DNA of 64,000 bases from positions 1 through 64,000 of the forward strand of contig WKFJ01000061.1 in assembly GCA_014872785.1 (NCBI GenBank), in the 5' to 3' direction. This document shows positions 1 through 8,500 of the stretch, piece after piece. Position 1 is the stretch's first letter, and every line of letters begins with the position of its first letter. A model generated the notes under the pieces. That model was given only the letters and a program-made list of their open reading frames with translations, had not been told where the DNA came from and did no database searches. The translations under genes were made by a program, and so were the position numbers. Origin of the DNA: Alteromonadaceae bacterium (lineage in GTDB: Bacteria > Pseudomonadota > Gammaproteobacteria > Enterobacterales > Alteromonadaceae).

Positions 1-114
1 CAAACCTTCTGTCGAGTGAGTTTGCGAGGTAACGGCAACCGTACCTGCAACCGCAGTGCCACACGTAACAGCTACAGCCGTCGCTAGTAGTGTTGTTTTA
101 AATAATTGTTTCAT
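1..114 (-). CDS. Secreted protein, N-terminal fragment (cut by window edge)
   Basis: The first 38 codons of a minus-strand gene, starting at the ATG at 112-114 and still open at base 1. The peptide begins MKQLFKTTLLATAVAV and reads on to GTAVAG, a classic Sec signal peptide with a positive n-region, a hydrophobic core and an AVA-G cleavage site near residue 24. A good ribosome-binding site (GGAGAAA) lies 8-9 bases upstream of the ATG. The mature part starts GTVAVTSQTHSTEG; nothing else is visible. The 264 bases between this gene and the next minus-strand gene (115-378) hold its leader and presumably its promoter. The product is probably exported to the periplasm or surface; the family cannot be named from the fragment. 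Confidence 0.7.
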   Translation of the reverse strand, partial: MKQLFKTTLLATAVAVTCGTAVAGTVAVTSQTHSTEGL

Positions 115-378
115 TATATGTTTTCTCCAAATCTTGAAACATGAGCTTAGTACTTTTGGCTTTGTACTTTCGCCTTTTATGAACGTTCATACGATACAAT
201 ACCTGTATCCGTGGAAAGGATAGCGGCTATTTGAATTCTACGCAACTGTTGTTTTAACCTTATTTTTCAACGGTTTGTAACGCTGCCAAATTACGCATTT
301 TTTCCCAACCCATAGTTTCGGCTATCACATTTAATTTTTCACATTTATTCCATTCTATATCCTCGCACTTCTTTGTGA

Positions 379-882
379 TTAAGGTGAGACCATATCTAAG
401 ATACCGCTTTCCCAATTAACACACTCACTAAGCGAATGAGGGTAATATACAGGCATGCCATTCTTGCGAATATTCAAACACATAGCCAACATATACTCTG
501 CTTGTTGATTTAGTTCCGCCACGAGTTCTGGTGCACTACTGTTTCGATCAAAATACCCGAGTACATCGATTACATCACCGATCATAATTTTGCCTTTTGC
601 ACTCCTTGGGATGACTGCTATCCAGAGCTTTTTTGAAATATTGTCTAGTTCAAGAAGCAAGACCAATTTATCTTTTGCGCCTTCCTCGACTCTAACGACA
701 TTTCCTGTAACTCCTGCCAGTTTGTCATAAGCACTTTCTTTAAGAACGCTTCCATCGTAATAGTATTGGTTGTAGGTTTGGAATGGTTTCCTTGTTTCTA
801 CTGCAGTGCCCACATTTTCTGCATAAACATCTGAAATTCCGAAAAAAAGTCCAATCCAAAGAATGATTAAAATATTTTTCAT
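379..882 (-). CDS. Unknown periplasmic protein, possible OB-fold
   Basis: A 167-residue protein with a clear N-terminal signal peptide (hydrophobic residues 4-16, cleavage after VYA near residue 21), so it is probably periplasmic. The start is supported by a GAGG ribosome-binding site 7 bases upstream. Residues about 55-110 alternate short beta-like segments (VTGNVVRVEEG, KLVLLLELD, KLWIAVIP, IGDVIDVLGYF). This pattern resembles the small OB-fold domains of exported bacterial proteins; that is inference from the pattern only. Two cysteines (in MCLNI and SECVN) could form a disulfide. The gene stands alone, divergent from the glycosyltransferase at 1131. I do not recognise a named family. Confidence 0.7.
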   Translation of the reverse strand: MKNILIILWIGLFFGISDVYAENVGTAVETRKPFQTYNQYYYDGSVLKESAYDKLAGVTGNVVRVEEGAKDKLVLLLELDNISKKLWIAVIPRSAKGKIMIGDVIDVLGYFDRNSSAPELVAELNQQAEYMLAMCLNIRKNGMPVYYPHSLSECVNWESGILDMVSP

Positions 883-1130
883 TTTAGTACCTCAAAGAAT
901 GGTTTAACAAATAATTCAGCGACTATCTTTGCCTTTTGATATACTCCGCCTATGTGTGTTTGCTTCGTTTTATTTTCAAGAGCATTTGTTAAATTCGCAT
1001 GCTCACAAGGAGTAAATTCATCGTTATTTCAATCGATTTGATATCGCCTCAACTAAAAGCAAAAGCTCACTAGTAGATATTCAGGTTATGGCTTGCACTA
1101 GCACATTAAAAGGGATTCGGACATTTTTTT

Positions 1131-2294
1131 ATGACTAAGTTTCATAGCATTTTACATGTCGGTAAATACTTCCCTCCACGCCATGGAGGCATAGAAACAT
1201 TCATGTCCCAGCTTATGAATGAGCAGGTCAAGGAAGGTCATAAAGTATCTGCCATTGTGCATGCCGATAGCCCACTATCATCAGATGGTGTCTACAACTG
1301 GAGAGGAGCCGATATATATGAAGCCAAAAGCTTTGGACAGATAGCCTTTGTTCCAGTCGCTCCCAACTACTTTAATGTACTTATAAAGGTACTGAGAGAA
1401 AAATCACCGGACATTATCCATATTCACATGCCGAATATTGCTCCTTTTTGGTTAATATTCTTAAAACATTTTTTTGCTAGACAAAGTCATGTCATCATTC
1501 ACTGGCATTCAGACGTATTGGGGGCAGCTCCAGATTTCAAAATTAAACTTTTATACCCGCTATACAGAATATTTGAGAAGTACTTGCTATTAAAAGCGGA
1601 CAGGATATTAGTTACCTCCCAAAACTATCTTGACTCGAGCAAACCGTTAGCCGCCTTCAAAAATAAATGTAATGTCATCCCTCTGGGACTAAAAATAAAT
1701 AAATTGGATACTGTCACTAAAGATATCAAAGGTAATGCTGCTTTTTCGCTAATTATGATAGGACGCTTAACGTACTATAAAGGGCATTCTGTAGCTTTAA
1801 GAGCTTTATCTGATCTTAGGGATAAAGGTGTAACATTTAGACTCACTATAATTGGCGACGGAGAATTACGAAGTTCCCTAGAACAACTTTCTCAAAAACT
1901 AAACTTGGATAGTTGTATCAACTGGCTAGGACACGTTTCAGACGAGCAAAAAACGAAGTATTTGCAAGAATCAGAATTACTCCTGCTTCCTTCTGTTGAA
2001 CGAACCGAGGCGTTTGGAGTTGTATTATTAGAAGCAGCCAACGCTAGTGTTCCCTGCATAGTTAGCGATGTTTACGGCTCGGGCATGACCTCGGTAATAG
2101 TTGACGGTGTTAATGGCCGAATTGTGAAAAACAATGATGTTTCCGCACTTACCTCTGTTCTATTAACACTATCATCGAACAGAGCTTCATGCCTCGAAAT
2201 GGGGCAATATGGTTATTCTCGCTTGGTCGAAAAATTTGATATCAAGAAAGTTTCGAAAAGAATTACGAGCATTTACGATGAAATAAATATCTAA
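1131..2294 (+). CDS. Glycosyltransferase family 4 (GT-B fold)
   Basis: A 387-residue cytoplasmic glycosyltransferase of the GT4/RfaG type, transferring a sugar from a nucleotide sugar to a glycan or lipid acceptor. The N-terminal Rossmann domain has the glycine-rich loop GKYFPPRHGGIETF (about residues 11-24), and the IIHIHMPN and HWHSD motifs follow. The C-terminal domain begins near residue 205 (IMIGRLTYYKGH) and carries the donor-site E-x7-E motif in ERTEAFGVVLLEAANA (about 285-300). An in-frame TAG 33 bases upstream rules out a longer N-terminus. It is the only plus-strand gene in the left 16 kb, is notably AT-rich, and lies tail to tail with the secretin gene. It may serve the same polysaccharide as the wecA/SLBB genes; the substrate is unknown. 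Confidence 0.88.
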   Translation: MTKFHSILHVGKYFPPRHGGIETFMSQLMNEQVKEGHKVSAIVHADSPLSSDGVYNWRGADIYEAKSFGQIAFVPVAPNYFNVLIKVLREKSPDIIHIHMPNIAPFWLIFLKHFFARQSHVIIHWHSDVLGAAPDFKIKLLYPLYRIFEKYLLLKADRILVTSQNYLDSSKPLAAFKNKCNVIPLGLKINKLDTVTKDIKGNAAFSLIMIGRLTYYKGHSVALRALSDLRDKGVTFRLTIIGDGELRSSLEQLSQKLNLDSCINWLGHVSDEQKTKYLQESELLLLPSVERTEAFGVVLLEAANASVPCIVSDVYGSGMTSVIVDGVNGRIVKNNDVSALTSVLLTLSSNRASCLEMGQYGYSRLVEKFDIKKVSKRITSIYDEINI

Positions 2295-2298
2295 AAAT

Positions 2299-2350
2299 AG
2301 AGAAATGTTCCAGAATCTTACTCCTTTAAAAATTCGGAACTATTTTCTCT
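2299..2350. terminator. Inverted repeat between convergent genes
   Basis: An imperfect inverted repeat (AGAGAAATGTTCC against GGAACTATTTTCTCT) fills the 70-base gap between the glycosyltransferase stop and the secretin stop. Its position between two converging genes suggests a bidirectional terminator. Pairing is AT-rich and interrupted, and no long T run follows, so strength is uncertain. Confidence 0.4.
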
Positions 2351-2364
2351 AATATTAAATAATA

Positions 2365-4434
2365 CTAGTTAGATAAGTTGATGCCTTCCAGACTCTCTGA
2401 AAACCCGCTTATTAGCTTATCCCACTCATCGGAGCTTTTTATAACTCTAGGTGTAACAATCATTACCAGTTCCGTCTTTTCGACCGTGTCATTTTGGCCT
2501 CTAAATGCCCCACCAATAAGGGGTAAGTCACCCAACAAAGGAACCTTTGTCTCACCTTGTGAACTATTTTCACTTATTAATCCACCAAGTATTACAGTTC
2601 TGCCACTTTCCACTACAGCTTCGGTACTCAGTGCTCTTGAAAAAATCGACGGTGTGGGGGAACCGCCGGTTCCTTCTACTACGTTACTGATTTCTTGCGC
2701 AATATTCATAATAACAACGCCTTGCGCATTCAGTGTGGGGGTCACATCAATTTTCACACCTGTTTCCCTGTAATTAACGTTTGTTGTCGTTACTCCTTGA
2801 TCCACTACGGTACCTGACTGAATTGGGATTTCCGTACCAACCGCAATAGTTGCACTCATACCATCTCTCACTAAAAGAGTAGGGTTTGATAACACATTGA
2901 CGAATTGATTTTGTCTAAAAAATGCGAGGGCAGCATCTCCTGTGCCACCAAATATGTCATCGTCAAAAATAGAAAGCGTTAAACCACCTGCACTTTGCCC
3001 GCCAAATTGCCCCAAAGTACTGGCGTTAAATCTCTCATCATTTTTCAGCGCAAATTCAACCCCATACTTAAATGTATCTGTTAATGTCACTTCAGCAATA
3101 GTAACTTCTAACAAGATTTGTTTTGGCAAAATATCAAGCTTAGCTAATAAAGGTAAGAGCTTCTGATACTGATCGCCCGTTGTATTGAAGATTAACGAGT
3201 TTGTGCGTTCATCGACAACGAAGGACAATCCAGAAGAGGTTCTCGAAGCTGCAGAAGTTCTTCCGCTGCTCAAACGTTGGGCATTATCACCTGTTGAGTC
3301 TTTATTCAATTTGGAACCAGAGATCCCTAAAAGTCCCCCTATACTTTCCCCTAAATCTGCTGCACGAGCGTACTCAGGTGTGTAGATAAAATATTGTGCA
3401 TTCTCCCCCTGCGTTGGCCTATCCAAAATAGTTGCCCAATACCTTACCCTCGCGAGGCTCTCCTCCGAGCTTGCAAAAACTGCAATTGCACCAATGTGCG
3501 CCAAGGGTACTAAAAGTACACTCTTATTGTCTGAAGTATTAATTGCTGCGTCGACACCCTCATTGGTGAGTAAAGTGACGACTTGATCTGTAAATTCAGA
3601 CATTGCAATGTAATCAAGCGAAAGAAGCCCGATATATTTCCCCCTGTGAGCTGGCACGTCCAGCATATTAATAAGCTCTAAGGCTCTTATCACATTGGTT
3701 CTGTCTCCCAAAATAAACATAGAATTCTGAGAAAAGTCAGGGATAAATTCAGCGTCCACCAATTTATTCAGTGTTCGCTCCAAGGTAATCCTGATTCCAT
3801 ACTGCAACTGAACGACCTGCAATATATTGCCACTGACGTTAGGAACTGAAGTAAACTCTCGTCCAACACCGACAGTAGCACTACCTTTTGTGCTTTTCGG
3901 TTTGTGGAAATAGAAGGTATTTTCATTAAACTCTATTCTTACTCCACTTTGCGCTAAGATTTTGGAAACGGTTCGATAGAGTTCATTTTTGCTTGTTTCA
4001 TTTTGGATGTTAAGCGTCAAAGGTTTATTGATTTCGGCTAGCTCATTTCCAATCACATAATTTACATCAAATATTTCACCAAAAACATAGTGAATAAAAT
4101 CAACCGAACTCATTCGATTTGCGGAAACTTTAACCCTATCGTTTGTTTGATTAAAAATATCAGATTCAATTCTTTCAGCTAAACCCACATTATGACTTAA
4201 AATTGGCTTTAATCTTTCGAAGCCCGATTTAGGCTGATTCACTTCACTAGATTGTTCACCTGGATAGTCAGTTGCATCGCTGCTTTCCCTTTTATCTTGG
4301 TGCAGGAAAGATCGCTCAACGTTGTACGTGAGTTTCACATTACCACTTTCATTTTCACCTGTAGAAGCACATCCCGCTAGCGTTGCCATTACTACAGAAG
4401 CGATGAAATAATGTTTAATATCTGACAAGGTCAT
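2365..4434 (-). CDS. gspD: Type II secretion secretin, lipidated (GspD-like)
   Basis: A 689-residue outer-membrane secretin, the channel of the T2SS-like machine encoded upstream. The N-terminus is a lipoprotein signal with lipobox L-A-G-C22, so the secretin itself is lipid-anchored, like the HxcQ type of 'liposecretin' that needs no separate pilotin. Residues about 105-185 look like the N0 domain, about 200-370 like N1/N2-type repeats, and about 500-680 are the secretin core with the family signature VPLLGDLPLIGGAF and the ending ELVMIVTPRVI. The length fits GspD (650-700). It is the last gene of the block, 2 bases after the GspC-like gene. The C-terminus (SFSESLEGINLSN) is short, with no obvious long pilotin-binding S-domain, which agrees with self-piloting. 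Confidence 0.9.
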   Translation of the reverse strand: MTLSDIKHYFIASVVMATLAGCASTGENESGNVKLTYNVERSFLHQDKRESSDATDYPGEQSSEVNQPKSGFERLKPILSHNVGLAERIESDIFNQTNDRVKVSANRMSSVDFIHYVFGEIFDVNYVIGNELAEINKPLTLNIQNETSKNELYRTVSKILAQSGVRIEFNENTFYFHKPKSTKGSATVGVGREFTSVPNVSGNILQVVQLQYGIRITLERTLNKLVDAEFIPDFSQNSMFILGDRTNVIRALELINMLDVPAHRGKYIGLLSLDYIAMSEFTDQVVTLLTNEGVDAAINTSDNKSVLLVPLAHIGAIAVFASSEESLARVRYWATILDRPTQGENAQYFIYTPEYARAADLGESIGGLLGISGSKLNKDSTGDNAQRLSSGRTSAASRTSSGLSFVVDERTNSLIFNTTGDQYQKLLPLLAKLDILPKQILLEVTIAEVTLTDTFKYGVEFALKNDERFNASTLGQFGGQSAGGLTLSIFDDDIFGGTGDAALAFFRQNQFVNVLSNPTLLVRDGMSATIAVGTEIPIQSGTVVDQGVTTTNVNYRETGVKIDVTPTLNAQGVVIMNIAQEISNVVEGTGGSPTPSIFSRALSTEAVVESGRTVILGGLISENSSQGETKVPLLGDLPLIGGAFRGQNDTVEKTELVMIVTPRVIKSSDEWDKLISGFSESLEGINLSN

Positions 4435-4436
4435 TA

Positions 4437-4985
4437 TTAGGAATTCCTTGGTTTAAAAAGGTGCAATTTTATTTTTCTGTCTGGGAAATCTAGAACCACT
4501 GTAGATTGGTTTTCAATGGACACTTTTGCCCCAGCATAGGCCTGTTTATCTTTGACTCTGGTATTTTCACTTGAACGACTTGCAAAATGAATTTTTTGCA
4601 ATACTGCATATTTTTCATTGTTTTTTTGCATTATCGCTAATAATCCGACTTGATGGTCATCGTCTAGCACTGAAAACATAGGCTTAACCGTTTTATCTAC
4701 AGCTTTAACCTCTGATATTACAGCTTTACCGTCAGCGGTTGACGCCTTCTCAGCAACATCTACTTCTTTCACTTTTTCAGGCCGGTTGACAAATACAAGG
4801 AGCCTTTTTTCGAGTTCTTGTGACGGCCAGGATGGACGTATTTTTAACTCTGGTAGTTCAACGTTAGTAATGTCTTGAACTTTAGAGAACGTATCATCAA
4901 CTTGAAGATTCGAACGTGTAATGAAAATTAATATCAGTGTAATTATTGTGCTCAACGATAATTGTAAATGGTGATTAGCCTTCAT
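4437..4985 (-). CDS. GspC/PilP-like inner-membrane clamp protein
   Basis: A 182-residue protein with one N-terminal membrane segment (about residues 9-24) and a periplasmic remainder. By position (between the GspM-like and secretin genes) and topology it is the counterpart of GspC or PilP, which link the inner-membrane platform to the secretin N0 domain. Residues about 100-180 form a beta-rich stretch (VGLLAIMQKN, YAVLQKIHFA, KVSIENQSTVVLDF) compatible with the HR/PilP homology domain. There is no PDZ domain, so it is shorter than classical GspC (270-300 residues). The start ATG overlaps the upstream gene by 11 bases. The assignment rests mostly on context. Confidence 0.6.
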   Translation of the reverse strand: MKANHHLQLSLSTIITLILIFITRSNLQVDDTFSKVQDITNVELPELKIRPSWPSQELEKRLLVFVNRPEKVKEVDVAEKASTADGKAVISEVKAVDKTVKPMFSVLDDDHQVGLLAIMQKNNEKYAVLQKIHFASRSSENTRVKDKQAYAGAKVSIENQSTVVLDFPDRKIKLHLFKPRNS

Positions 4986-5517
4986 GAGAGTCCACCTTAA
5001 AAGTGACTTTATAAGCTAACAAACCTGCGATTTTTCCTATTAATTGATGTTGGCCTGAACTCCGTGGAAATCGGAAGGTCATTTTTTCTAATGTTAACCA
5101 CGTTTGAGCTTCTATTTCACTCTGATAAATTACCCAATCGGGCGGTATGGCTTCAACAAAAAGTTGAATCGTATGACTAGTCCCGTCTTCGTTTTCAGAC
5201 CAACTCAATCGTTTTATCTTTACGCTACGTTTAATTGCTTCATCTTCTAATATTTTTTGGACCTGCAATTTGCCTAGCTCAATTGATTCGCTTTCAAAAG
5301 AAAAAACGTCTAATTTTGATATGGCTTTATCAATCTGTGCAACCTGAGACCGAATTACGTCGGATGACTCAAGTATCAATTTTTCTTTGGTATTTTTGGT
5401 TTTAGCAGTACGCAATGTTTCGTATTCTTCATCCAAGAATTCGAACGCAGGCATAACGATAAACCGCACACTAGCTATAACGGCAAGGAACGTTAATAAA
5501 AGGGTTTGTCTATTCAT
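4975..5517 (-). CDS. GspM/PilO-like inner-membrane platform protein
   Basis: A bitopic protein of 180 residues. The preferred start is the ATG at 5517 (MNRQTLLLTF), which overlaps the stop of the GspL-like gene. An in-frame GTG at 5532 is possible but has no ribosome-binding site. A membrane helix spans about residues 5-22 and is followed by a coiled-coil-like stretch (about 25-70) and a C-terminal ferredoxin-like periplasmic region, the layout of GspM and PilO. These proteins pair with GspL/PilN in the assembly platform that couples the ATPase to pseudopilus growth. Sequence identity to GspM is not obvious; the gene order L-M-C-D is the main support. Confidence 0.6.
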   Translation of the reverse strand: MNRQTLLLTFLAVIASVRFIVMPAFEFLDEEYETLRTAKTKNTKEKLILESSDVIRSQVAQIDKAISKLDVFSFESESIELGKLQVQKILEDEAIKRSVKIKRLSWSENEDGTSHTIQLFVEAIPPDWVIYQSEIEAQTWLTLEKMTFRFPRSSGQHQLIGKIAGLLAYKVTFKVDSHEG

Positions 5518-6592
5518 TGGTATCTTTTTCACCCAATATTACTAATACATTGACCGCTTGTTTTCCTTGAAGTGAGTATATATCTCCGTTCGCTGTTGCC
5601 TCAATTACATGAGGAATAGTACGAAGAAAATTTAATGAATCTGTGGCGGACTCTGACAGTAAACTTATACTCAACTCATTACCATCGAAAGCGAGTCCTG
5701 AAACTGAAATATTCTGTTCTAGGAGCTCTGTTACTATTCCCCAAATCTCACCACCTGAAGCACTGACACTTTGGGTATCCAAACTTCCTAAAAGTTGATG
5801 CTTTTCTTTTAACGATTGCCTCAAGCTAATCACTTCCTTTACTTTAGCTCGATCTATGTCAGAAAAACCAAATTGCTTTTGATAAGACAGGTAACTCCAG
5901 CTCCCTCCGATGTATAATATTATTCCTAGTACGAAACCAGAGAGTAAAGTACGGATGTTTAGTGCGCCAAGCAGTTTTTTGTGAAAGACCTGACCTCTTG
6001 CAATTATCATTAATTTATCTGAAGTCAATTTAAAAAGTTGGGTTAGCAACTGCTGAACGTACTGGTCTTGGGTAAGCTTAACTCGCATTGCCGCATCACC
6101 AGCGCCAGAAGAATAAAGAAACATATCTTCATCAGCGTAGATACCTGTCCCACAGGTAGAATGAAGCTTCTCTCCTTTTTGGATCAAATTCAAATTACTC
6201 CCTAGACGCGACACTGAGACTAATACGCCCTCTTCTAGGAAGGTTGTTAACAAAGTTTCAGGGACGAATATGGCATTTTTATTATCAATAAACTCTCCAA
6301 ACTGAGCGTCAAACTCATATACCTTAGCCGTAGAAGAGGCAATACCATCTGGGGTAATCTGATACATTATGTGACCGGAAAATTCATGTTTAATGATATT
6401 TTTCACATCTGACTCGTCAGAAATAGGATAGGTTTTATCGTATTCTTGATAGTATTCTCTGCCTACAATCAAAATGGGAAGTATCTTATCTTCATAATCA
6501 GGCAAATTCGAAGCATTCTCAGAAATAGAGTGTGCTATACCTCCGCTGAACATGAAAATATTTTTCTTTAGAATGTTTTTTATAAAATTCAT
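5510..6592 (-). CDS. gspL: GspL-like assembly platform protein
   Basis: A 360-residue protein with a cytoplasmic N-terminal domain (about 1-208), one membrane helix (about 213-232, LLSGFVLGIILYIGGSW), a coiled coil (about 236-265) and a small periplasmic ferredoxin-like domain (about 275-350). This is the architecture of GspL, which recruits the ATPase GspE to the inner membrane. The cytoplasmic part is shorter and more divergent than the usual actin-like domain of about 240 residues and shows no clear actin-fold phosphate loops. Its ATG overlaps the GspK stop as TAATG, showing translational coupling. Confidence 0.65.
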   Translation of the reverse strand: MNFIKNILKKNIFMFSGGIAHSISENASNLPDYEDKILPILIVGREYYQEYDKTYPISDESDVKNIIKHEFSGHIMYQITPDGIASSTAKVYEFDAQFGEFIDNKNAIFVPETLLTTFLEEGVLVSVSRLGSNLNLIQKGEKLHSTCGTGIYADEDMFLYSSGAGDAAMRVKLTQDQYVQQLLTQLFKLTSDKLMIIARGQVFHKKLLGALNIRTLLSGFVLGIILYIGGSWSYLSYQKQFGFSDIDRAKVKEVISLRQSLKEKHQLLGSLDTQSVSASGGEIWGIVTELLEQNISVSGLAFDGNELSISLLSESATDSLNFLRTIPHVIEATANGDIYSLQGKQAVNVLVILGEKDTNE

Positions 6593-7401
6593 TATGTTCC
6601 GTTTCCTATTTCAAGGACGGGTATTCTTTCGCCAGTTTGAATATTGAAAGTGCGTATACGTTGCAAGTGAGTCTCTAATTCGTTGTTAGAAACATTTTTC
6701 AATGTTACTTGAATATATTTACTTGGCGGAAATACTGATTCAGAATCAATATTCGGGATCCGCATCATATTCTGACGACTCATCGTGTTTGTTCTTCTAA
6801 GCTCTTCGATTTTCTCGACCGATTCTACTGGTAAAATCAATTGAAGCAATTGATTCGGAGCAGTTGCTACGTTAAAAAATCCGGTCGGATAGTGCGTAAC
6901 TAAGTCAAGCGCTTTATTTTCCCAACCGCCCAGCAAGAACAGTTCTTTTTTGTATGGTATTCTAGCGTTTCGATTTTTTTTAGCACTAACACCGTATCCT
7001 TCGAGACCTTGCCATTCCTTTAAACTATCCAACTTTTCATTATCACCCTGCACAAAATCCAACCACTGATTTCCAAAAAAGGTCGTGGATAAATGCCCAG
7101 CTAAATCCTGAATTTCCACCATCATTGATTGAGTATATTTAACTGGATCTGAATGAAAGTTTACTTTTTGCCCTTCTTGCAACCTTAACGTAAACCCTTT
7201 TTCTTGAGTCAAAGCAGCGTATTGAATTTCTGCAAAACCAGTTTCTGAATTAACAATAAAATTCACTTTATTTTTTAATTTTGTGGCAATTTCAACTGAG
7301 CTTTGAGCGTCTTGGCTCAAACGAACTACTAGCAATAATAAAAGTGCAGAGATGAGCAGAACCTGAACAAGCGCAACTCCAGTTTGTTTAGCTATGCTCA
7401 A
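6592..7401 (-). CDS. gspK: Minor pseudopilin GspK-like
   Basis: A 269-residue minor pseudopilin thought to cap the pseudopilus tip with the I and J proteins. A short leader ends at Gly8 and is followed by VALVQVLLISALLLLLVV, a type IV prepilin-like helix with Gln instead of Glu at position +5; loss of Glu+5 is typical of GspK. The large globular domain (about 100-260) includes the helical region with VEKIEELRRTN, as in GspK. The start is a TTG overlapping the previous stop (TTGA), preceded by GGAG at a good distance. It is somewhat shorter than classical GspK (about 310). Confidence 0.75.
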   Translation of the reverse strand: MSIAKQTGVALVQVLLISALLLLLVVRLSQDAQSSVEIATKLKNKVNFIVNSETGFAEIQYAALTQEKGFTLRLQEGQKVNFHSDPVKYTQSMMVEIQDLAGHLSTTFFGNQWLDFVQGDNEKLDSLKEWQGLEGYGVSAKKNRNARIPYKKELFLLGGWENKALDLVTHYPTGFFNVATAPNQLLQLILPVESVEKIEELRRTNTMSRQNMMRIPNIDSESVFPPSKYIQVTLKNVSNNELETHLQRIRTFNIQTGERIPVLEIGNGT

Positions 7402-8099
7402 TCGTCTGCTCCAACAAATTGTAATAAATCTTTGTGAGAAAAATGGGTTAGAGGAATTCTGATCTCAGACCATTTTTCATCTCGTTTAAGACTAAGTTTC
7501 ACCGCCAGCGGAGAAACGAGGGTATCCTTGCCACTATAAAGACCGAACCACTTGGTATTTGCACTGGAACTATAATTTTCACTCGATTCGAAGGCGGCAA
7601 ATTCCTTGTAGCTTGGCCATCCTAGGTATTCAAACCTGATATCTTGTAGGTTTTCTAATAACACAGTAGGAGCACCATAACTTCCGATATCACCTTCATC
7701 AACTAATGGCGAAGAAATCGGGTATTCTCTATATAGCAAAACAGAGCTATCGTCATCTTGAGTTTGCACTTCAATTTCGAAAGCTACCGCAAATTGCTCG
7801 TTTCCTACAGATGTATTTCCGACCGCTCTAATTAATGAGTCACCGCCTTCGAAGTAAACAAATCCCCCTGCGTCACCTCCTTTCAATACTATCGGTTTAA
7901 TATTTCTGATAACCGCATGTAAGTTAGACAGTTGTCTCACCATCTTAACCGAAGAATCAAAGCTTCCTAGTTCCTTGTTCCAGTAAACTGAATATGTTCT
8001 GTAGGCTAAATTTCCAATAAATAGGACTGTCATCAAAATCGAAACAGCGATAAGTACTTCAACAAGGCTAAACCCTCGGCTTATATAACCCCCGTTCAT
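7398..8099 (-). CDS. gspJ: Minor pseudopilin GspJ-like
   Basis: A 233-residue pseudopilin starting at the ATG at 8099, which overlaps the GspI stop as ATGA. Prepilin peptidase site: Gly followed by FSLVEVLIAVSILMTV, with Glu at +5. The size and the order I-J-K identify it as GspJ, part of the tip complex. The mature domain carries the long beta-rich region expected (for example FAVAFEIEVQ and VLLYREYPI, then IRFEYLGW). A TTG six bases further upstream is possible but less likely. Confidence 0.75.
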   Translation of the reverse strand: MNGGYISRGFSLVEVLIAVSILMTVLFIGNLAYRTYSVYWNKELGSFDSSVKMVRQLSNLHAVIRNIKPIVLKGGDAGGFVYFEGGDSLIRAVGNTSVGNEQFAVAFEIEVQTQDDDSSVLLYREYPISSPLVDEGDIGSYGAPTVLLENLQDIRFEYLGWPSYKEFAAFESSENYSSSANTKWFGLYSGKDTLVSPLAVKLSLKRDEKWSEIRIPLTHFSHKDLLQFVGADD

Positions 8100-8500
8100 G
8101 ACCAACTAACTACTTTAAAAGAATGGTCTATGGTTCTTCCTTTGTAAGTGGTGACCAACACAACTTTTTGTAAATAAACAACTCTTCCTGAACTGCTATC
8201 CTGAAACGACTCATTATCATAGAATGAAGCCATTTCTTTAGATTCAATTGGCTCCAAATGCCATGAGTATTGAATATCCAAAAAGTGGCTATTTCCACTT
8301 TTTTCTCCATTCTTTACCGCAAACGCTATGTCTTCAACTAACAGGGGTAAATAGCCGAACAGCTTTGTTGATTGTGTCGCTGATAGCGTTCCCTTGACCG
8401 CGCCAGTATATGAAATTGTGACAGTTGAAAGAACAAGGAAAAGTATGAAAGCGGCTACCAGCACCTCAACTAGGGAGAACCCCTTGTAGTTTCTATGCAT
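8096..8500 (-). CDS. gspI: Minor pseudopilin GspI-like
   Basis: A 134-residue pseudopilin. The leader MHRNYKG is followed by FSLVEVLVAAFILFLVLS, a textbook type IV prepilin N-terminus with Glu at +5. The small globular domain and its place before GspJ and GspK match GspI, which nucleates the tip complex of the pseudopilus. The start overlaps the end of the GspH-like gene by 8 bases. Confidence 0.75.
   Translation of the reverse strand: MHRNYKGFSLVEVLVAAFILFLVLSTVTISYTGAVKGTLSATQSTKLFGYLPLLVEDIAFAVKNGEKSGNSHFLDIQYSWHLEPIESKEMASFYDNESFQDSSSGRVVYLQKVVLVTTYKGRTIDHSFKVVSWS

Noticed and set aside
133-147. TTGAAACATGAGCTT also occurs (inverted) near 29605-29619
   Set aside because: A single short match in unrelated contexts with no flanking similarity; most likely chance.
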